64,000 nucleotides of DNA, from NCBI RefSeq assembly GCF_002899945.2, contig NZ_PPEG02000008.1, positions 285,347 through 349,346 on the forward strand, in the 5' to 3' direction. Source of the stretch: Chryseobacterium viscerum. Lineage in GTDB: Bacteria; Bacteroidota; Bacteroidia; Flavobacteriales; Weeksellaceae. The first letter of the stretch is position 1. Each line of letters starts with the position of its first letter. The notes under the pieces are model-generated. The model was not told the origin of the DNA, did not search any database, and saw only the letters and a program-made list of their open reading frames with translations. The position numbers and the translations under genes are program-made. Shown here piece by piece: positions 18,963 to 27,273 of the stretch.

Positions 18963-19610
18963 ATGAAAAATATTATTTCAAAAGTTATATTAGGAAGTTT
19001 TGTTGTAAGTGCAGTAGGTATGGCAAATGCTCAGAAGATTGATGCTAAGGCCAAAAAGATATTAGATGATATTACAGCCAACTACAATTCTAAAAAGAAT
19101 TCTTACTTCAAATTTTCTTTTGGAAGCGGTCTTAACGGACAGGTTACGAAAACGGAGCCAGGTATTTATTATGTTGCCGGAGAAAAATACAAACTGAAGA
19201 TCATGGATACAGAGCAGATCTTCGATGGAAACAAAATTTACAATATCAATGCTGATGATATGGAAGTAACGGTTGCCAAACCTAACGGAAGCGGCACCAT
19301 GTTCTCCCCTATCAATTATCTTACAACCTACAGAAACGATTATAATGTAACCTATAACGGCAAAAAAATGGTTAACGGTGTCAATGCTGATTTTATTAAA
19401 CTGACCCCTGTAAAAGCAAACGGAATACAGTTTGTGTACATTTTTGTAGATTCTGCGAAAAAGCAAATGGTAAAACTGGAACAGCACGGAAATAACAAAG
19501 ATGTTGCTGTAATTGCGATTAAAGAATACAAAGAAAACCAGGAACTGGATCCTAATATGTTTGTTTTTGACAAGAATAAGTTCAAAAACTACGTAATTAC
19601 AGAACTTTAA
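18963..19610 (+). CDS. lolA: Outer-membrane lipoprotein carrier protein LolA-like
   Basis: Periplasmic chaperone that ferries lipoproteins from the LolCDE complex to the outer membrane. 215 residues with a signal peptide (MKNIISKVILGSFVVSAVGM, ending near ANAQ). The mature part has the LolA pattern: KKILDDITANYNSKKNSYFK, then a half-barrel with ...GIYYVAGEKYKLKIMDTEQI and MFSPINYLTTY, and a C-terminal ELDPNMFVFDKNKFKNYVIT resembling the usual LolA end. It lies between ftsK and an LptF/G permease, a common Bacteroidetes grouping, and ends in a strong terminator. LolB is not present in this window. Confidence 0.9.
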   Translation: MKNIISKVILGSFVVSAVGMANAQKIDAKAKKILDDITANYNSKKNSYFKFSFGSGLNGQVTKTEPGIYYVAGEKYKLKIMDTEQIFDGNKIYNINADDMEVTVAKPNGSGTMFSPINYLTTYRNDYNVTYNGKKMVNGVNADFIKLTPVKANGIQFVYIFVDSAKKQMVKLEQHGNNKDVAVIAIKEYKENQELDPNMFVFDKNKFKNYVITEL

Positions 19611-19674
19611 AAAGCTGAAAGTGAATTCGCAACTCAGCAAATTTGCTTTTTAAATTAAAAAAATAACAAAATAT

Positions 19675-19705
19675 AAAAAGCCACAAGTAAACTTTGTGGC
19701 TTTTT
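19675..19705 (+). terminator. Terminator after lolA
   Basis: AAAAAGCCACAA (19675-19686) pairs with TTGTGGCTTTTT (19694-19705), giving a 12-bp stem that ends in a T-run. Confidence 0.9.
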
Positions 19706-19720
19706 GATTAATTTTGGCGC

Positions 19721-21178
19721 ATGTTAAAAATACTAGACCGATATATCATAAAAACCTTCTTTGGACCGTTTTTCTTTATATTCAGCGTATTGTTTTTCAT
19801 TTTTATTGTAAACATTATCTGGGTTCAGTTGGGACAATTTATGGGAAAAGGGTTAAGCTACTGGCAGATCCTCAAACTTCTTTTTTACCTTGGGGTAAAC
19901 GTTATCAGTATGGTTCTCCCGCTTACGATCCTCCTCGCGAGTATCATGTCATTCGGGGAATTTGGGGAACGGTATGAGCTTGCCGCGATGAAAGCAGCCG
20001 GAATTCCTTTGACAAGGGTAATGACTCCTTTGCTTGGAATTTCAACGGCACTTGCTATCATGCTGTTTTTCTTCTCTAATAATATTATCCCGGATTTTCA
20101 GAAAAAAGCCAAGAACATGCTTTTCAATATTGCCCAGACAAAGCCGGCCATCAATTTTACCCCGGGGCAGTTTATTGATCAGATTCCTGGTTACATGGTA
20201 AAGTTTGACAAAATATACGGAGAAAACGGAGAAAATATTGAAGGGGTTTTTGTTCATAAAAAAGCCAATGCTTACGAAAATCAACAATCTGTAGTGGCAG
20301 AAAAAGGAAAGTTTGTTCCGGCTGCGAATAAGAACTACCTAAAGCTTGTCTTGTATAACGGATATGTATTTGAAGATGCATTCGCTGGTAAAGGTGACAA
20401 TGTAAGACAGAAACAGCCTGATCAGGCTATTAAATTTGACACGCTGACTTCCCACTTTGACATCAGTGAGATCATTAATAAAGCGATCGAGAAAGAACAG
20501 ATTACAGACGACTACCGTTTTCAGACGTATAACCAGCTGGATGGAACGATTGCTAAGAATAAGAAAGACAATAAGCAGTTCTTTGATAATATCGGTTCCG
20601 AGGTCCTTAACCAGACTAATTCCGTTGTCACTTATATGGATAAGGGCAACAAACATAAAGTGGCTCCCAAAACCCAGATAAAACTGGATACGGTAAAAGG
20701 TGACAAAAAACTGGAAATAATTTATAACTCCTACAACAGATTAGAAAACCTAAAATCGACTTTAGAGTCTAAAAAGAATGAATACAGTTCCAATGTAAAA
20801 TACTTCAGTAAGGTGGTGATCTATCAGCAGAGAATTGTTGCTTATTCGGTGACCTGTATTATCTTTTTCCTGATTGGAGCCAGTTTGGGGTCTATCATCA
20901 GAAAAGGAGGAATGGGACTTCCGGTAATCATTGCGATTGTCATTTTCATTATCTTTTATGTCATGAATGTTGGAGTGGAAAATATGTCATGGAGCGGGAA
21001 AATGAACCCTTATCTTGCGGCGTGGCTTCCGAACCTGATCCTTCTTCCTTTTGGAGTATGGATGACATATAAAGCACTTACCGATTCACAATTATTTGAT
21101 GCGGAAAAATACAAAACACTATTCAAACCGATCACAAAAAGGTTTACAAAAAGTAAAGAACATCAGAGATATCAGTAA
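19721..21178 (+). CDS. LptF/LptG-family LPS-export permease
   Basis: Inner-membrane permease of the LptB2FG exporter, which extracts LPS from the inner membrane. 485 residues. The N-terminus MLKILDRYIIKTFFGPFFFI is the standard family start, followed by three helices, the motif GEFGERYELAAMKAAGIPLT (coupling helix that contacts the ATPase), a periplasmic beta-jellyroll (about residues 150-350), and three C-terminal helices with GASLGSIIRKGGMGLPVIIA. LptF and LptG are similar enough that the subunit is left open. A -7 box TAATTTTG ends only four bases before the ATG, so if that box is used the mRNA would be leaderless. Confidence 0.92.
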   Translation: MLKILDRYIIKTFFGPFFFIFSVLFFIFIVNIIWVQLGQFMGKGLSYWQILKLLFYLGVNVISMVLPLTILLASIMSFGEFGERYELAAMKAAGIPLTRVMTPLLGISTALAIMLFFFSNNIIPDFQKKAKNMLFNIAQTKPAINFTPGQFIDQIPGYMVKFDKIYGENGENIEGVFVHKKANAYENQQSVVAEKGKFVPAANKNYLKLVLYNGYVFEDAFAGKGDNVRQKQPDQAIKFDTLTSHFDISEIINKAIEKEQITDDYRFQTYNQLDGTIAKNKKDNKQFFDNIGSEVLNQTNSVVTYMDKGNKHKVAPKTQIKLDTVKGDKKLEIIYNSYNRLENLKSTLESKKNEYSSNVKYFSKVVIYQQRIVAYSVTCIIFFLIGASLGSIIRKGGMGLPVIIAIVIFIIFYVMNVGVENMSWSGKMNPYLAAWLPNLILLPFGVWMTYKALTDSQLFDAEKYKTLFKPITKRFTKSKEHQRYQ

Positions 21179-21206
21179 TTCTGATACAAGAAATAAGATT
21201 AATAGT

Positions 21207-21236
21207 AAAGCTTCGATTTTTTCGGAGCTTTTTTAT
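21207..21236 (+). terminator. Terminator after the LptF/G gene
   Basis: AAAGCTTCGA (21207-21216) pairs, with one G-T, with TCGGAGCTTT (21222-21231), followed by T-rich sequence. Confidence 0.85.
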
Positions 21237-21310
21237 TGATTTTTAGCAAAACATTTAGTTTCATATTATTGAATATAAAATTTATATTTGCTGGAATTTA
21301 AAACAAAACC

Positions 21311-22102
21311 ATGAAGAAATTACTAATTATTGGCCTATTTGGTCTTCTTTCGTTGAATGTCTATGCTCAGGAGCAAGATGAAAACGGAACCTATAATGGT
21401 GAAAAATACGGATACATTATTGATAAATCAGGAAGGAAAACGGAAGGAGTTATACATCTGCACGGAGGCTACTCCAGCCCATGGCAAAATCAGTTAAAAG
21501 TAAAATTTGCCGCAGTTGCTGATATTGATAAAGTAAAAAACAAAATCAAATTTAAAACCTACGATACAGACGACATTAAAGAATATATGCTGTATGAAGG
21601 CGATACTCCAAGAGTTTTCAAGTCTGTAAAATATTCCAATATGAGAGAAGCTTTAAACAGTTCTGAAAGTACAACAGGATTGTCAGCAGGCTTTAAAGCA
21701 ATCAATAATCTTTCCAGAACGGATCAGTTTGCAGAAGTTATAGTAGAGGGTAAAATAACTGTTTATAAGTTGTATGGTTATCCTACAGCTCTTTCTGCAA
21801 ACAGTACACAGGCAATCACCTATGCAGAAACAGAAAGACTAAAAGAAAACCCGAATTATATCTTTTCTAAGAAAAACGGAAAAGTAGAGGAACTGACCCC
21901 CGCAAAAGCAAAAATTATCCTTGCAGACTGCCCTTATGTAAAAGCAAAAATAACAAAAGGAGAATATGGTTCCCTGAAAAATGAGGAGAAGAAAAGAAGT
22001 GGTCTTGGGAAATTTATTAGAGACGAAATCAGCAATTCTACAGTAGATAAACTTTCAATTATCAATGAAGTGATCTATGATTACAATGAAAATTGTAAAT
22101 AA
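21311..22102 (+). CDS. Secreted protein of unknown function, 263 residues
   Basis: A cleavable signal peptide (MKKLLIIGLFGLLSLNVYAQ) precedes a mature protein of about 243 residues. No family is recognised. It begins with a Tyr/Gly-rich strand pattern (NGEKYGYIIDKSGRKTEGVI) resembling Bacteroidetes secreted proteins that report on an envelope component, then shows an Ile/Lys-rich beta region (KVKNKIKFKTYDTDDIKEYM) and a C-terminal helical end with NEVIYDYNENCK. A -7 box TATATTTG lies at 21283-21290, about 20 bases upstream of the ATG, without a well-spaced TTG. It has its own terminator and appears monocistronic. Confidence 0.8.
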   Translation: MKKLLIIGLFGLLSLNVYAQEQDENGTYNGEKYGYIIDKSGRKTEGVIHLHGGYSSPWQNQLKVKFAAVADIDKVKNKIKFKTYDTDDIKEYMLYEGDTPRVFKSVKYSNMREALNSSESTTGLSAGFKAINNLSRTDQFAEVIVEGKITVYKLYGYPTALSANSTQAITYAETERLKENPNYIFSKKNGKVEELTPAKAKIILADCPYVKAKITKGEYGSLKNEEKKRSGLGKFIRDEISNSTVDKLSIINEVIYDYNENCK

Positions 22103-22112
22103 AATAAATGGA

Positions 22113-22138
22113 AGGCTTTCAATCGAAAGTCTTTTTTT
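22113..22138 (+). terminator. Terminator after the secreted unknown protein
   Basis: AGGCTTTC (22113-22120) pairs with GAAAGTCT (22125-22132), then a run of T. Confidence 0.8.
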
Positions 22139-22228
22139 GTGACCTTAATTTATTTGTATTTTTATCAAACATTAGATAATTTATCCCTGGAAAATTAATC
22201 TAAAAAATAGAGAAAGAAAATCTTATAA

Positions 22229-22310
22229 AAACAAAAGAGGATTCCGTTGGGAACCCTCTTTTTATATTCTCAAAACTGAAATTTATATTTCTATAATTTC
22301 AGCCTATTTT
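22229..22310 (-). pseudogene. Degenerate copy of the frr 3' end plus terminator
   Basis: This sequence aligns over about 80 bases with the end of frr and its terminator (23891-23965). On the minus strand it reads a decayed tail, with an in-frame stop, that retains AEI where frr reads AEIMKV-stop. A GAGG/CCTC terminator hairpin (22233-22262) follows, matching that of frr, and now ends the ketoacyl-synthase transcript. It looks like a remnant of duplication or insertion at the end of frr. Confidence 0.65.
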
Positions 22311-22316
22311 ATAAGT

Positions 22317-23375
22317 TTAAAACTGATAAACAAAAGCGTTAATATTCATTCCTGCCCCTACTGAAGCAAATAACACGACATCATTCTTCTTAATCTTATG
22401 ATGCTCCATTTCATCCTTTAAAATCATTGTCAGCAACGTGGGAATGGTTGCCACACTGCTGTTTCCTAGCTTATGAATAACCATAGGCATTATATTTTCA
22501 GGAACCGGTTTTTCATACAATTGATAAAATCTGCTAACGATAGCTTCATCCATTTTTTCATTCGCCTGATGAATAATGATTTTATCCAGCTGGTCAATGG
22601 TAAAACCACTGCTATCCAGACATTTTTTCATGGCATCAGGAACATTGATTAGAGCAAACTCATATATTTTCCTGCCATCCATTTTGATGTATCGAGTATC
22701 CGGACATTTATCATTGTTGTAAGATTTTCCAAAATACAGGAAATCTTTCTCATTGAATGTATAAGAAGCCGATAAATGGGCTTTTATACCAGAGTCATCA
22801 TCATTGTTAACTTCCAAAATAGCAGCTCCTGCCCCATCAGCATAGATCATACTATCTCTGTCGTGAATATCCACCACGCGGGAAAGTGTTTCAGCACCAA
22901 TAACCAAACATCGTTTTGCAATACCCGCTTTAATAAAGGCATTAGCCTGTATCACTGCTTCAATCCATCCAGGACAGCCAAAAAGAACATCATAGGCAAC
23001 GCAGAAGTTATTTCTGATCCCTAATAAATGTTTTACTCTTGCTGCAAGGCTGGGTACCGAATCAGACTGAATGGTCCCGAAACGGACATCTCCGAAATTA
23101 TGGGCAAATATGACATAATCTAATGTTTCAGGATCTATCCCTGCATCTTCTATTGCGGCGCGGGCAGCAATGAAGCCAAGATCTGAAGTGACCTCTGTAC
23201 TGTGGGCATATCTCCTTTCTTCAATACCTGTAATTTTTTTTAACTTGTCTGTAATGGAAGCATTATTCTCTTTTAATAATACCCCTTCTTCATTAAGAAA
23301 AATATGTTTATCAAAAAATAAATTGGTTATTGTTTCCGATGGGATGTAGTTGCCTACACCAATAATTTTAGTCAT
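22317..23375 (-). CDS. 3-oxoacyl-ACP synthase III (KAS III/FabH-like)
   Basis: Condensing enzyme of 352 residues of the thiolase superfamily. The catalytic triad is intact: Cys near residue 132 in DVLFGCPGWIEAV, His near 268 in IIIHQANEKM, Asn near 302 in HKLGNSSVATIP. The C-terminal FASVGAGMNINAFVYQF is family-typical. KAS III enzymes start fatty-acid or polyketide chains from acyl-CoA. It is not next to fabD/fabG/acpP, so it is more likely an accessory synthase (pigment, aryl polyene, branched or odd primer) than the housekeeping FabH, which would be elsewhere. It sits between frr and a degenerate copy of the frr tail, so its position looks acquired. Substrate unknown. Confidence 0.9.
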   Translation of the reverse strand: MTKIIGVGNYIPSETITNLFFDKHIFLNEEGVLLKENNASITDKLKKITGIEERRYAHSTEVTSDLGFIAARAAIEDAGIDPETLDYVIFAHNFGDVRFGTIQSDSVPSLAARVKHLLGIRNNFCVAYDVLFGCPGWIEAVIQANAFIKAGIAKRCLVIGAETLSRVVDIHDRDSMIYADGAGAAILEVNNDDDSGIKAHLSASYTFNEKDFLYFGKSYNNDKCPDTRYIKMDGRKIYEFALINVPDAMKKCLDSSGFTIDQLDKIIIHQANEKMDEAIVSRFYQLYEKPVPENIMPMVIHKLGNSSVATIPTLLTMILKDEMEHHKIKKNDVVLFASVGAGMNINAFVYQF

Positions 23376-23944
23376 CGCTTTAGCATTTTGATTTCCAGAT
23401 CATTATATAATAAATCGGAATAATTTTGTAAATATAACGATTAAAAGCTAATAATCATCATTTCTTTTTATGCAAAGAATACAGATCATCACTGATAAAA
23501 ATGCAACATTCTATCATTCAATAACTTTAATTTTCAATAAAAAAACAAAAAAGATGCTGCTAAAAAACATCCGTGAAGATCTGTTAGTTCTTGGTGGAGT
23601 GAATTGAGTCAAACAAAACCTCCTGCTGCTAACAAGAGGTCCAATGAAAAAAACAGAATCATTAAAGTTTCCGGCCTCATTGTTCTACAATAAAAAATAA
23701 TTTAATATATTGAAAATGTGTTTTTTACAATCCCTGTCTAAAGGTACACTATTAAAAATGGATAATACTACAAAGGCAATATTTGTTTGAAAAGGCAAAT
23801 CCTCATAGAAAATATTCTCTTTTCATCTCCATCATTCACTTTCTGCAGAGCATAAACATAAAAAATACTACTATTCCAACTTTACCCTACAAAAAAAGAG
23901 GCTCCCCATTGGAAACCTCTTGATTATTTTCAAATAACTGAAAA
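23376..23944. other. Gene-free interval between the ketoacyl synthase and frr
   Basis: 569 AT-rich bases with no convincing gene. Near its right end is the frr terminator: AAGAGG (23896-23901) pairs with CCTCTT (23916-23921), with an A-run that becomes a T-run on the minus strand. The only ATG-started frames are very short (an 18-residue one at 23644). Confidence 0.6.
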
Positions 23945-24499
23945 TTATACTTTCATAATTTCAGCTTCTTTTGTCTTAAGATGCTCGTCGCACAGTTTTA
24001 CATATTTATCTGTATAAGCCTGGATTTCTTCTTCCACTCCTTTTACAACATCTTCAGAAACGCCATCTAGTTTTTTAAGTTCTTTCAAACCATCTTGTCT
24101 TGCATTTCTTACAGTTACTTTAGTATTTTCAGCTTCCACTTTAGCTTGTTTTGCAAGCTCTCTTCTTCTTTCCTCCGTCAAAGGCGGAACATTAAGGATA
24201 ATATTCTCTCCGTTATTAGAAGGTGCAAAACCTAAATTTGAGTTGATGATCGCTTTTTCAATTGCATTGATTGCAGTTCTGTCCCAAGGTTGAATAGAGA
24301 TTGTCATTGCATCCGGAACAGAAACATTCGCAACCTGGTTGATAGGAGTAGGTGCTCCGTAATATTCTACCATTACATCCTGAACCATTGCCGTAGAAGC
24401 ACGTCCTGCTCTAATTCTTTGAAATGCATGATCCAAGTGCTTTACAGCTCCATCCATGTCTTGTTTTACAGATTCTAATATAAGATCTAATTCTTCCAT
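23945..24499 (-). CDS. frr: Ribosome-recycling factor
   Basis: Dissociates post-termination ribosomes together with EF-G. 184 residues starting MEELDLILESVKQDMDGAVK; an upstream in-frame ATG would add ten residues unlike the family start. Two long-helix regions (AVKHLDHAFQRIRAGRASTA, then EERRRELAKQAKVEAENTKV...) flank the compact domain with YYGAPTPINQVANVSVPDA and ISIQPWDRTAINAIEKAI. The length equals the usual 184-186. Normally adjacent to pyrH; here a lipase-like gene lies between them on the opposite strand. Confidence 0.96.
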   Translation of the reverse strand: MEELDLILESVKQDMDGAVKHLDHAFQRIRAGRASTAMVQDVMVEYYGAPTPINQVANVSVPDAMTISIQPWDRTAINAIEKAIINSNLGFAPSNNGENIILNVPPLTEERRRELAKQAKVEAENTKVTVRNARQDGLKELKKLDGVSEDVVKGVEEEIQAYTDKYVKLCDEHLKTKEAEIMKV

Positions 24500-24960
24500 T
24501 ATTATATTAAAGTTTGATAAGTTACACATCTATTAATAAATCTGAATATCAATTGTTTAAAATTAAAAAACGCTGTAAAAATCGGTGATTTCTTACTGTT
24601 TTAAACTATTTTTTGCTATTCAATGCTGCAAAAATAATAATTGTTTTCGAATAATAGCTATTTCCATAGATGGATTTTCTGTACTTGCCCCTACAAGGGA
24701 ATTGCTTGTTTGAAAACGCTCTTAAAGCCAAGAACCTGAAGTACAAATACCTATCTTATATTTTGGTTGTTTCTACTTATCTGCATATCATTCTTTCTCT
24801 CTTACTTTACTATGTTCTTTTAAAGAAATTTCTTATTGATAAATATGACTGATCTTGAAATAAGATCAATGCTATGATAAAAAATGGAAAGTCTTACAAA
24901 AGATAATTTCTTAAAAATAACTCTTATCATTTTAAAAACTAATTTTAAACCAATCACATT
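24500..24960. other. Intergenic region between frr and the lipase-like gene
   Basis: On the minus strand a -7 box TATTTTTG lies at 24636-24629, probably for frr. On the plus strand a 60-residue frame (24670-24852, starting MDFLYLPLQGNCLFENAL) has one hydrophobic stretch but no family match, promoter or coding-like composition; it is not called as a gene. Nothing else stands out. Confidence 0.5.
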
Positions 24961-26316
24961 ATGACAAATCCATCTTTAGACGCCTATCAACAAGTGTTTG
25001 CTATGTCAGGTCTTGCCAACCGTGCCGGAGGCTACAACGGTTTTGGTATCCAACTGCAGCAACAGCTTCAGTACGATTTATCTTATTATTTTAACAATGT
25101 TCCTCCGGTTAAAATAATGGACCAGAAAACACCTTCAACAGCCAATCCTTCAGTTCTGGAAAAATTAGGAAGCTGGGATCTTGTTTGGGGACCTGCCTTG
25201 ATCGAAGAAAAAAATGAAAAGGGTGTTCCTACCGGTGTTGCAGATAATGCATTATATGTAGCTAAGTCGAATGCTGTCGCATTTCCGGGAGGCCCTACAT
25301 TGCCTACTTATGTTGTAGCGATTGCAGCAACGAACCCTTCCTCCCTTTATGACTGGGAAACAGAGGATTTTTCGGTAGCTGAAGTTGTGAACTGGACAAC
25401 TTATAACCCTTCCAATTTCGCTCCATCAGCGTATAATAGTACTGACCCTTATATTTCAAAAGGAACTGCTACCGGTATAAGTATCCTTCTCGGACTTGAA
25501 AGCCCGTCTTCTGCAGCTTCACCCAATACCACACTGCAGCAGTTTCTTGCAAGCTTAAATCCGGAACCGGGTACAGCCATTATATTTTGCGGACACAGTC
25601 TTGCAGGAGCATTATCTCCTACTCTTGCCCTTTATCTTAAAGAAAATAAGGATCTGAATGCTTTCGGGGTAACGCTTGTATATCCTACCGCCGGACCAAC
25701 GCCGGGTGAGGCAGCATTTGCCAGTCTGTTCAATAGTAAATTTCCACCATTGCCCCCAGGATGGCAGCAACAAACAGGTACTTACCAAAGCTGGAACACA
25801 ATGCACTGGAATGATCTGGATGTTGTGCCTCATGCATGGCCAGTATCAGAACTGGGGAAAATTGCCACTATATATGGCCAGGCCACTACCAATATGACGG
25901 CCTCCATATTAACAGCTTTACAAACGATGGCTATCACTGATTCTTCAAATTCAGGAGCCAGCTATACAAGAATACAAAACCAATCGCTTCCAGGTCAACT
26001 GCAACACTCAAATGGCTCCTTGATTAGCATCAAAACACCTCCTGAGACTTTGCAGGACTATATGCTTCAGTTATCAGTACAACATGTGGGAATGTATAAT
26101 GGTATTCCTGCAGCAGGACCTAATCCACAAGTAAACGGTCTTATTTTACAACAGCCATTGCCCAAACCAGACGTTGTGCTGGTACCAGGAGTAACTGCTG
26201 TCTCCGAATTGGAAATGATAATGAAAATAATAAGTCAGATCATTGGGTGGATTTCTTCCCATTATGTTTTGGTTGAAAAGGAAAATGCCACACAAAACGT
26301 TGAAGCAGACCAATAA
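24961..26316 (+). CDS. Class 3 lipase-like alpha/beta hydrolase
   Basis: 451 residues without a signal peptide. The nucleophile elbow GHSLAGALSPTLALYL puts the catalytic Ser near residue 213. An Asp follows in NDLDVVPHAW near residue 286, and a His in VQHVGMYNG near residue 376, giving the Ser-Asp-His order of fungal-type class 3 lipases. The N-terminal half (residues 60-180) is poorly conserved and may form a lid. The substrate could be a lipid or an acyl ester; this is not decided. It is inserted between pyrH and frr on the opposite strand and ends in a terminator shared with pyrH. Confidence 0.8.
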   Translation: MTNPSLDAYQQVFAMSGLANRAGGYNGFGIQLQQQLQYDLSYYFNNVPPVKIMDQKTPSTANPSVLEKLGSWDLVWGPALIEEKNEKGVPTGVADNALYVAKSNAVAFPGGPTLPTYVVAIAATNPSSLYDWETEDFSVAEVVNWTTYNPSNFAPSAYNSTDPYISKGTATGISILLGLESPSSAASPNTTLQQFLASLNPEPGTAIIFCGHSLAGALSPTLALYLKENKDLNAFGVTLVYPTAGPTPGEAAFASLFNSKFPPLPPGWQQQTGTYQSWNTMHWNDLDVVPHAWPVSELGKIATIYGQATTNMTASILTALQTMAITDSSNSGASYTRIQNQSLPGQLQHSNGSLISIKTPPETLQDYMLQLSVQHVGMYNGIPAAGPNPQVNGLILQQPLPKPDVVLVPGVTAVSELEMIMKIISQIIGWISSHYVLVEKENATQNVEADQ

Positions 26317-26339
26317 GTATTAAAATTATTATAAAACAA

Positions 26340-26385
26340 AAACACCTGTCACGCTAATGGTGACAGGTGTTTATTATATTTTTTT
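26340..26385. terminator. Bidirectional terminator between the lipase gene and pyrH
   Basis: AAACACCTGTCAC (26340-26352) pairs perfectly with GTGACAGGTGTTT (26360-26372). T-rich tracts lie on both sides, so the hairpin can end both convergent transcripts. Confidence 0.85.
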
Positions 26386-26398
26386 CAGCTAAAATTGA

Positions 26399-27106
26399 TT
26401 ATAAATCAACCAAAGTACCTACATTTTCTCCGTCTACAATTTTTTCCAGATTACCATCTTTATTCATATCGAATACGATGATAGGCAATTTGTTTTCGTG
26501 GCTTAGAGTAAAGGCAGTCATATCCATTACCTTAAGGTTCTTTTCAAATACTTCATCAAAAGATAATGAGTTGTATTTTACAGCATCAGCATTCTTCTCA
26601 GGGTCGCTGTCATAGATTCCATCTACTCTTGTTCCTTTTAAGATTACATCAGCTCCTATTTCGATAGCTCTTAAAGTAGCCGCGGTATCTGTTGTAAAAT
26701 AAGGGTTTCCTGTTCCTGCTCCGAAGATCACTACTCTTCCTTTTTCAAGGTGTCTTACTGCTCTTCTTTTGATGAAAGGCTCAGCTACTTTATCCATTTC
26801 GATAGCAGACTGAAGTCTTGTCTTGATTCCTGCATCTTCCAAAGCTCCCTGTAGTGCCATTCCATTGATTACAGTTGCCAGCATTCCCATATAATCTCCC
26901 TGCACTCTGTCCATTCCTTTTGCAGCTCCTGCTACACCACGGAAGATATTTCCTCCTCCAATCACGATCGCCACTTCACAGCCTTTTTCTACTACTGTTT
27001 TGATTTCAGCAGCATATTCTTGCAGCCTTTCGTTATCAATACCGTATTGTCTGTTTCCCATTAAGGCCTCACCGCTTAGTTTCAGAAGGATTCTTTTATA
27101 TTTCAT
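26399..27106 (-). CDS. pyrH: UMP kinase
   Basis: Phosphorylates UMP to UDP in pyrimidine synthesis; a homohexameric bacterial enzyme of the amino-acid-kinase family. 235 residues, the usual length. Diagnostic motifs are KRILLKLSGEALMG at the start, VIGGGNIFRG in the phosphate-binding loop, DYMGMLATVINGMAL, and FTTDTAATLRAIEIGADVIL. A -7 box TATATTTG lies at 27168-27161. It is usually followed directly by frr. Confidence 0.96.
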   Translation of the reverse strand: MKYKRILLKLSGEALMGNRQYGIDNERLQEYAAEIKTVVEKGCEVAIVIGGGNIFRGVAGAAKGMDRVQGDYMGMLATVINGMALQGALEDAGIKTRLQSAIEMDKVAEPFIKRRAVRHLEKGRVVIFGAGTGNPYFTTDTAATLRAIEIGADVILKGTRVDGIYDSDPEKNADAVKYNSLSFDEVFEKNLKVMDMTAFTLSHENKLPIIVFDMNKDGNLEKIVDGENVGTLVDL

Positions 27107-27226
27107 CTTTTATTTTTAGTAACTTTTTATTAGTATGGGTCTCCCCTGAATTTGATTTTGCAAATATAATCATTAAAGATATTGATAGAAGAAAAATATT
27201 TAAATAGAAATAATGTAAGAAATATT

Positions 27227-27256
27227 TTGAAAAGTACGAAAAAGGATTATTTTTGC
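27227..27256 (+). promoter_or_regulatory. Promoter of porQ-cmk
   Basis: TTG at 27227-27229, 18 bases, then TATTTTTG at 27248-27255 followed by C. A start about 7 bases downstream would leave only a 10-15 base leader before the porQ start. Confidence 0.7.
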
Positions 27257-27273
27257 ATTAATTATAAATTGAG

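Noticed and set aside
19062..19640. 192-residue minus-strand frame
   Set aside because: Antisense to lolA, whose signal peptide and family motifs are clear on the plus strand.
23644..23700. 18-residue plus-strand frame MKKTESLKFPASLFYNKK between the ketoacyl synthase and frr
   Set aside because: No promoter, no terminator and no known family; too short to support.
24670..24852. 60-residue plus-strand frame with one hydrophobic stretch
   Set aside because: No promoter or family; it overlaps the expected frr promoter region.
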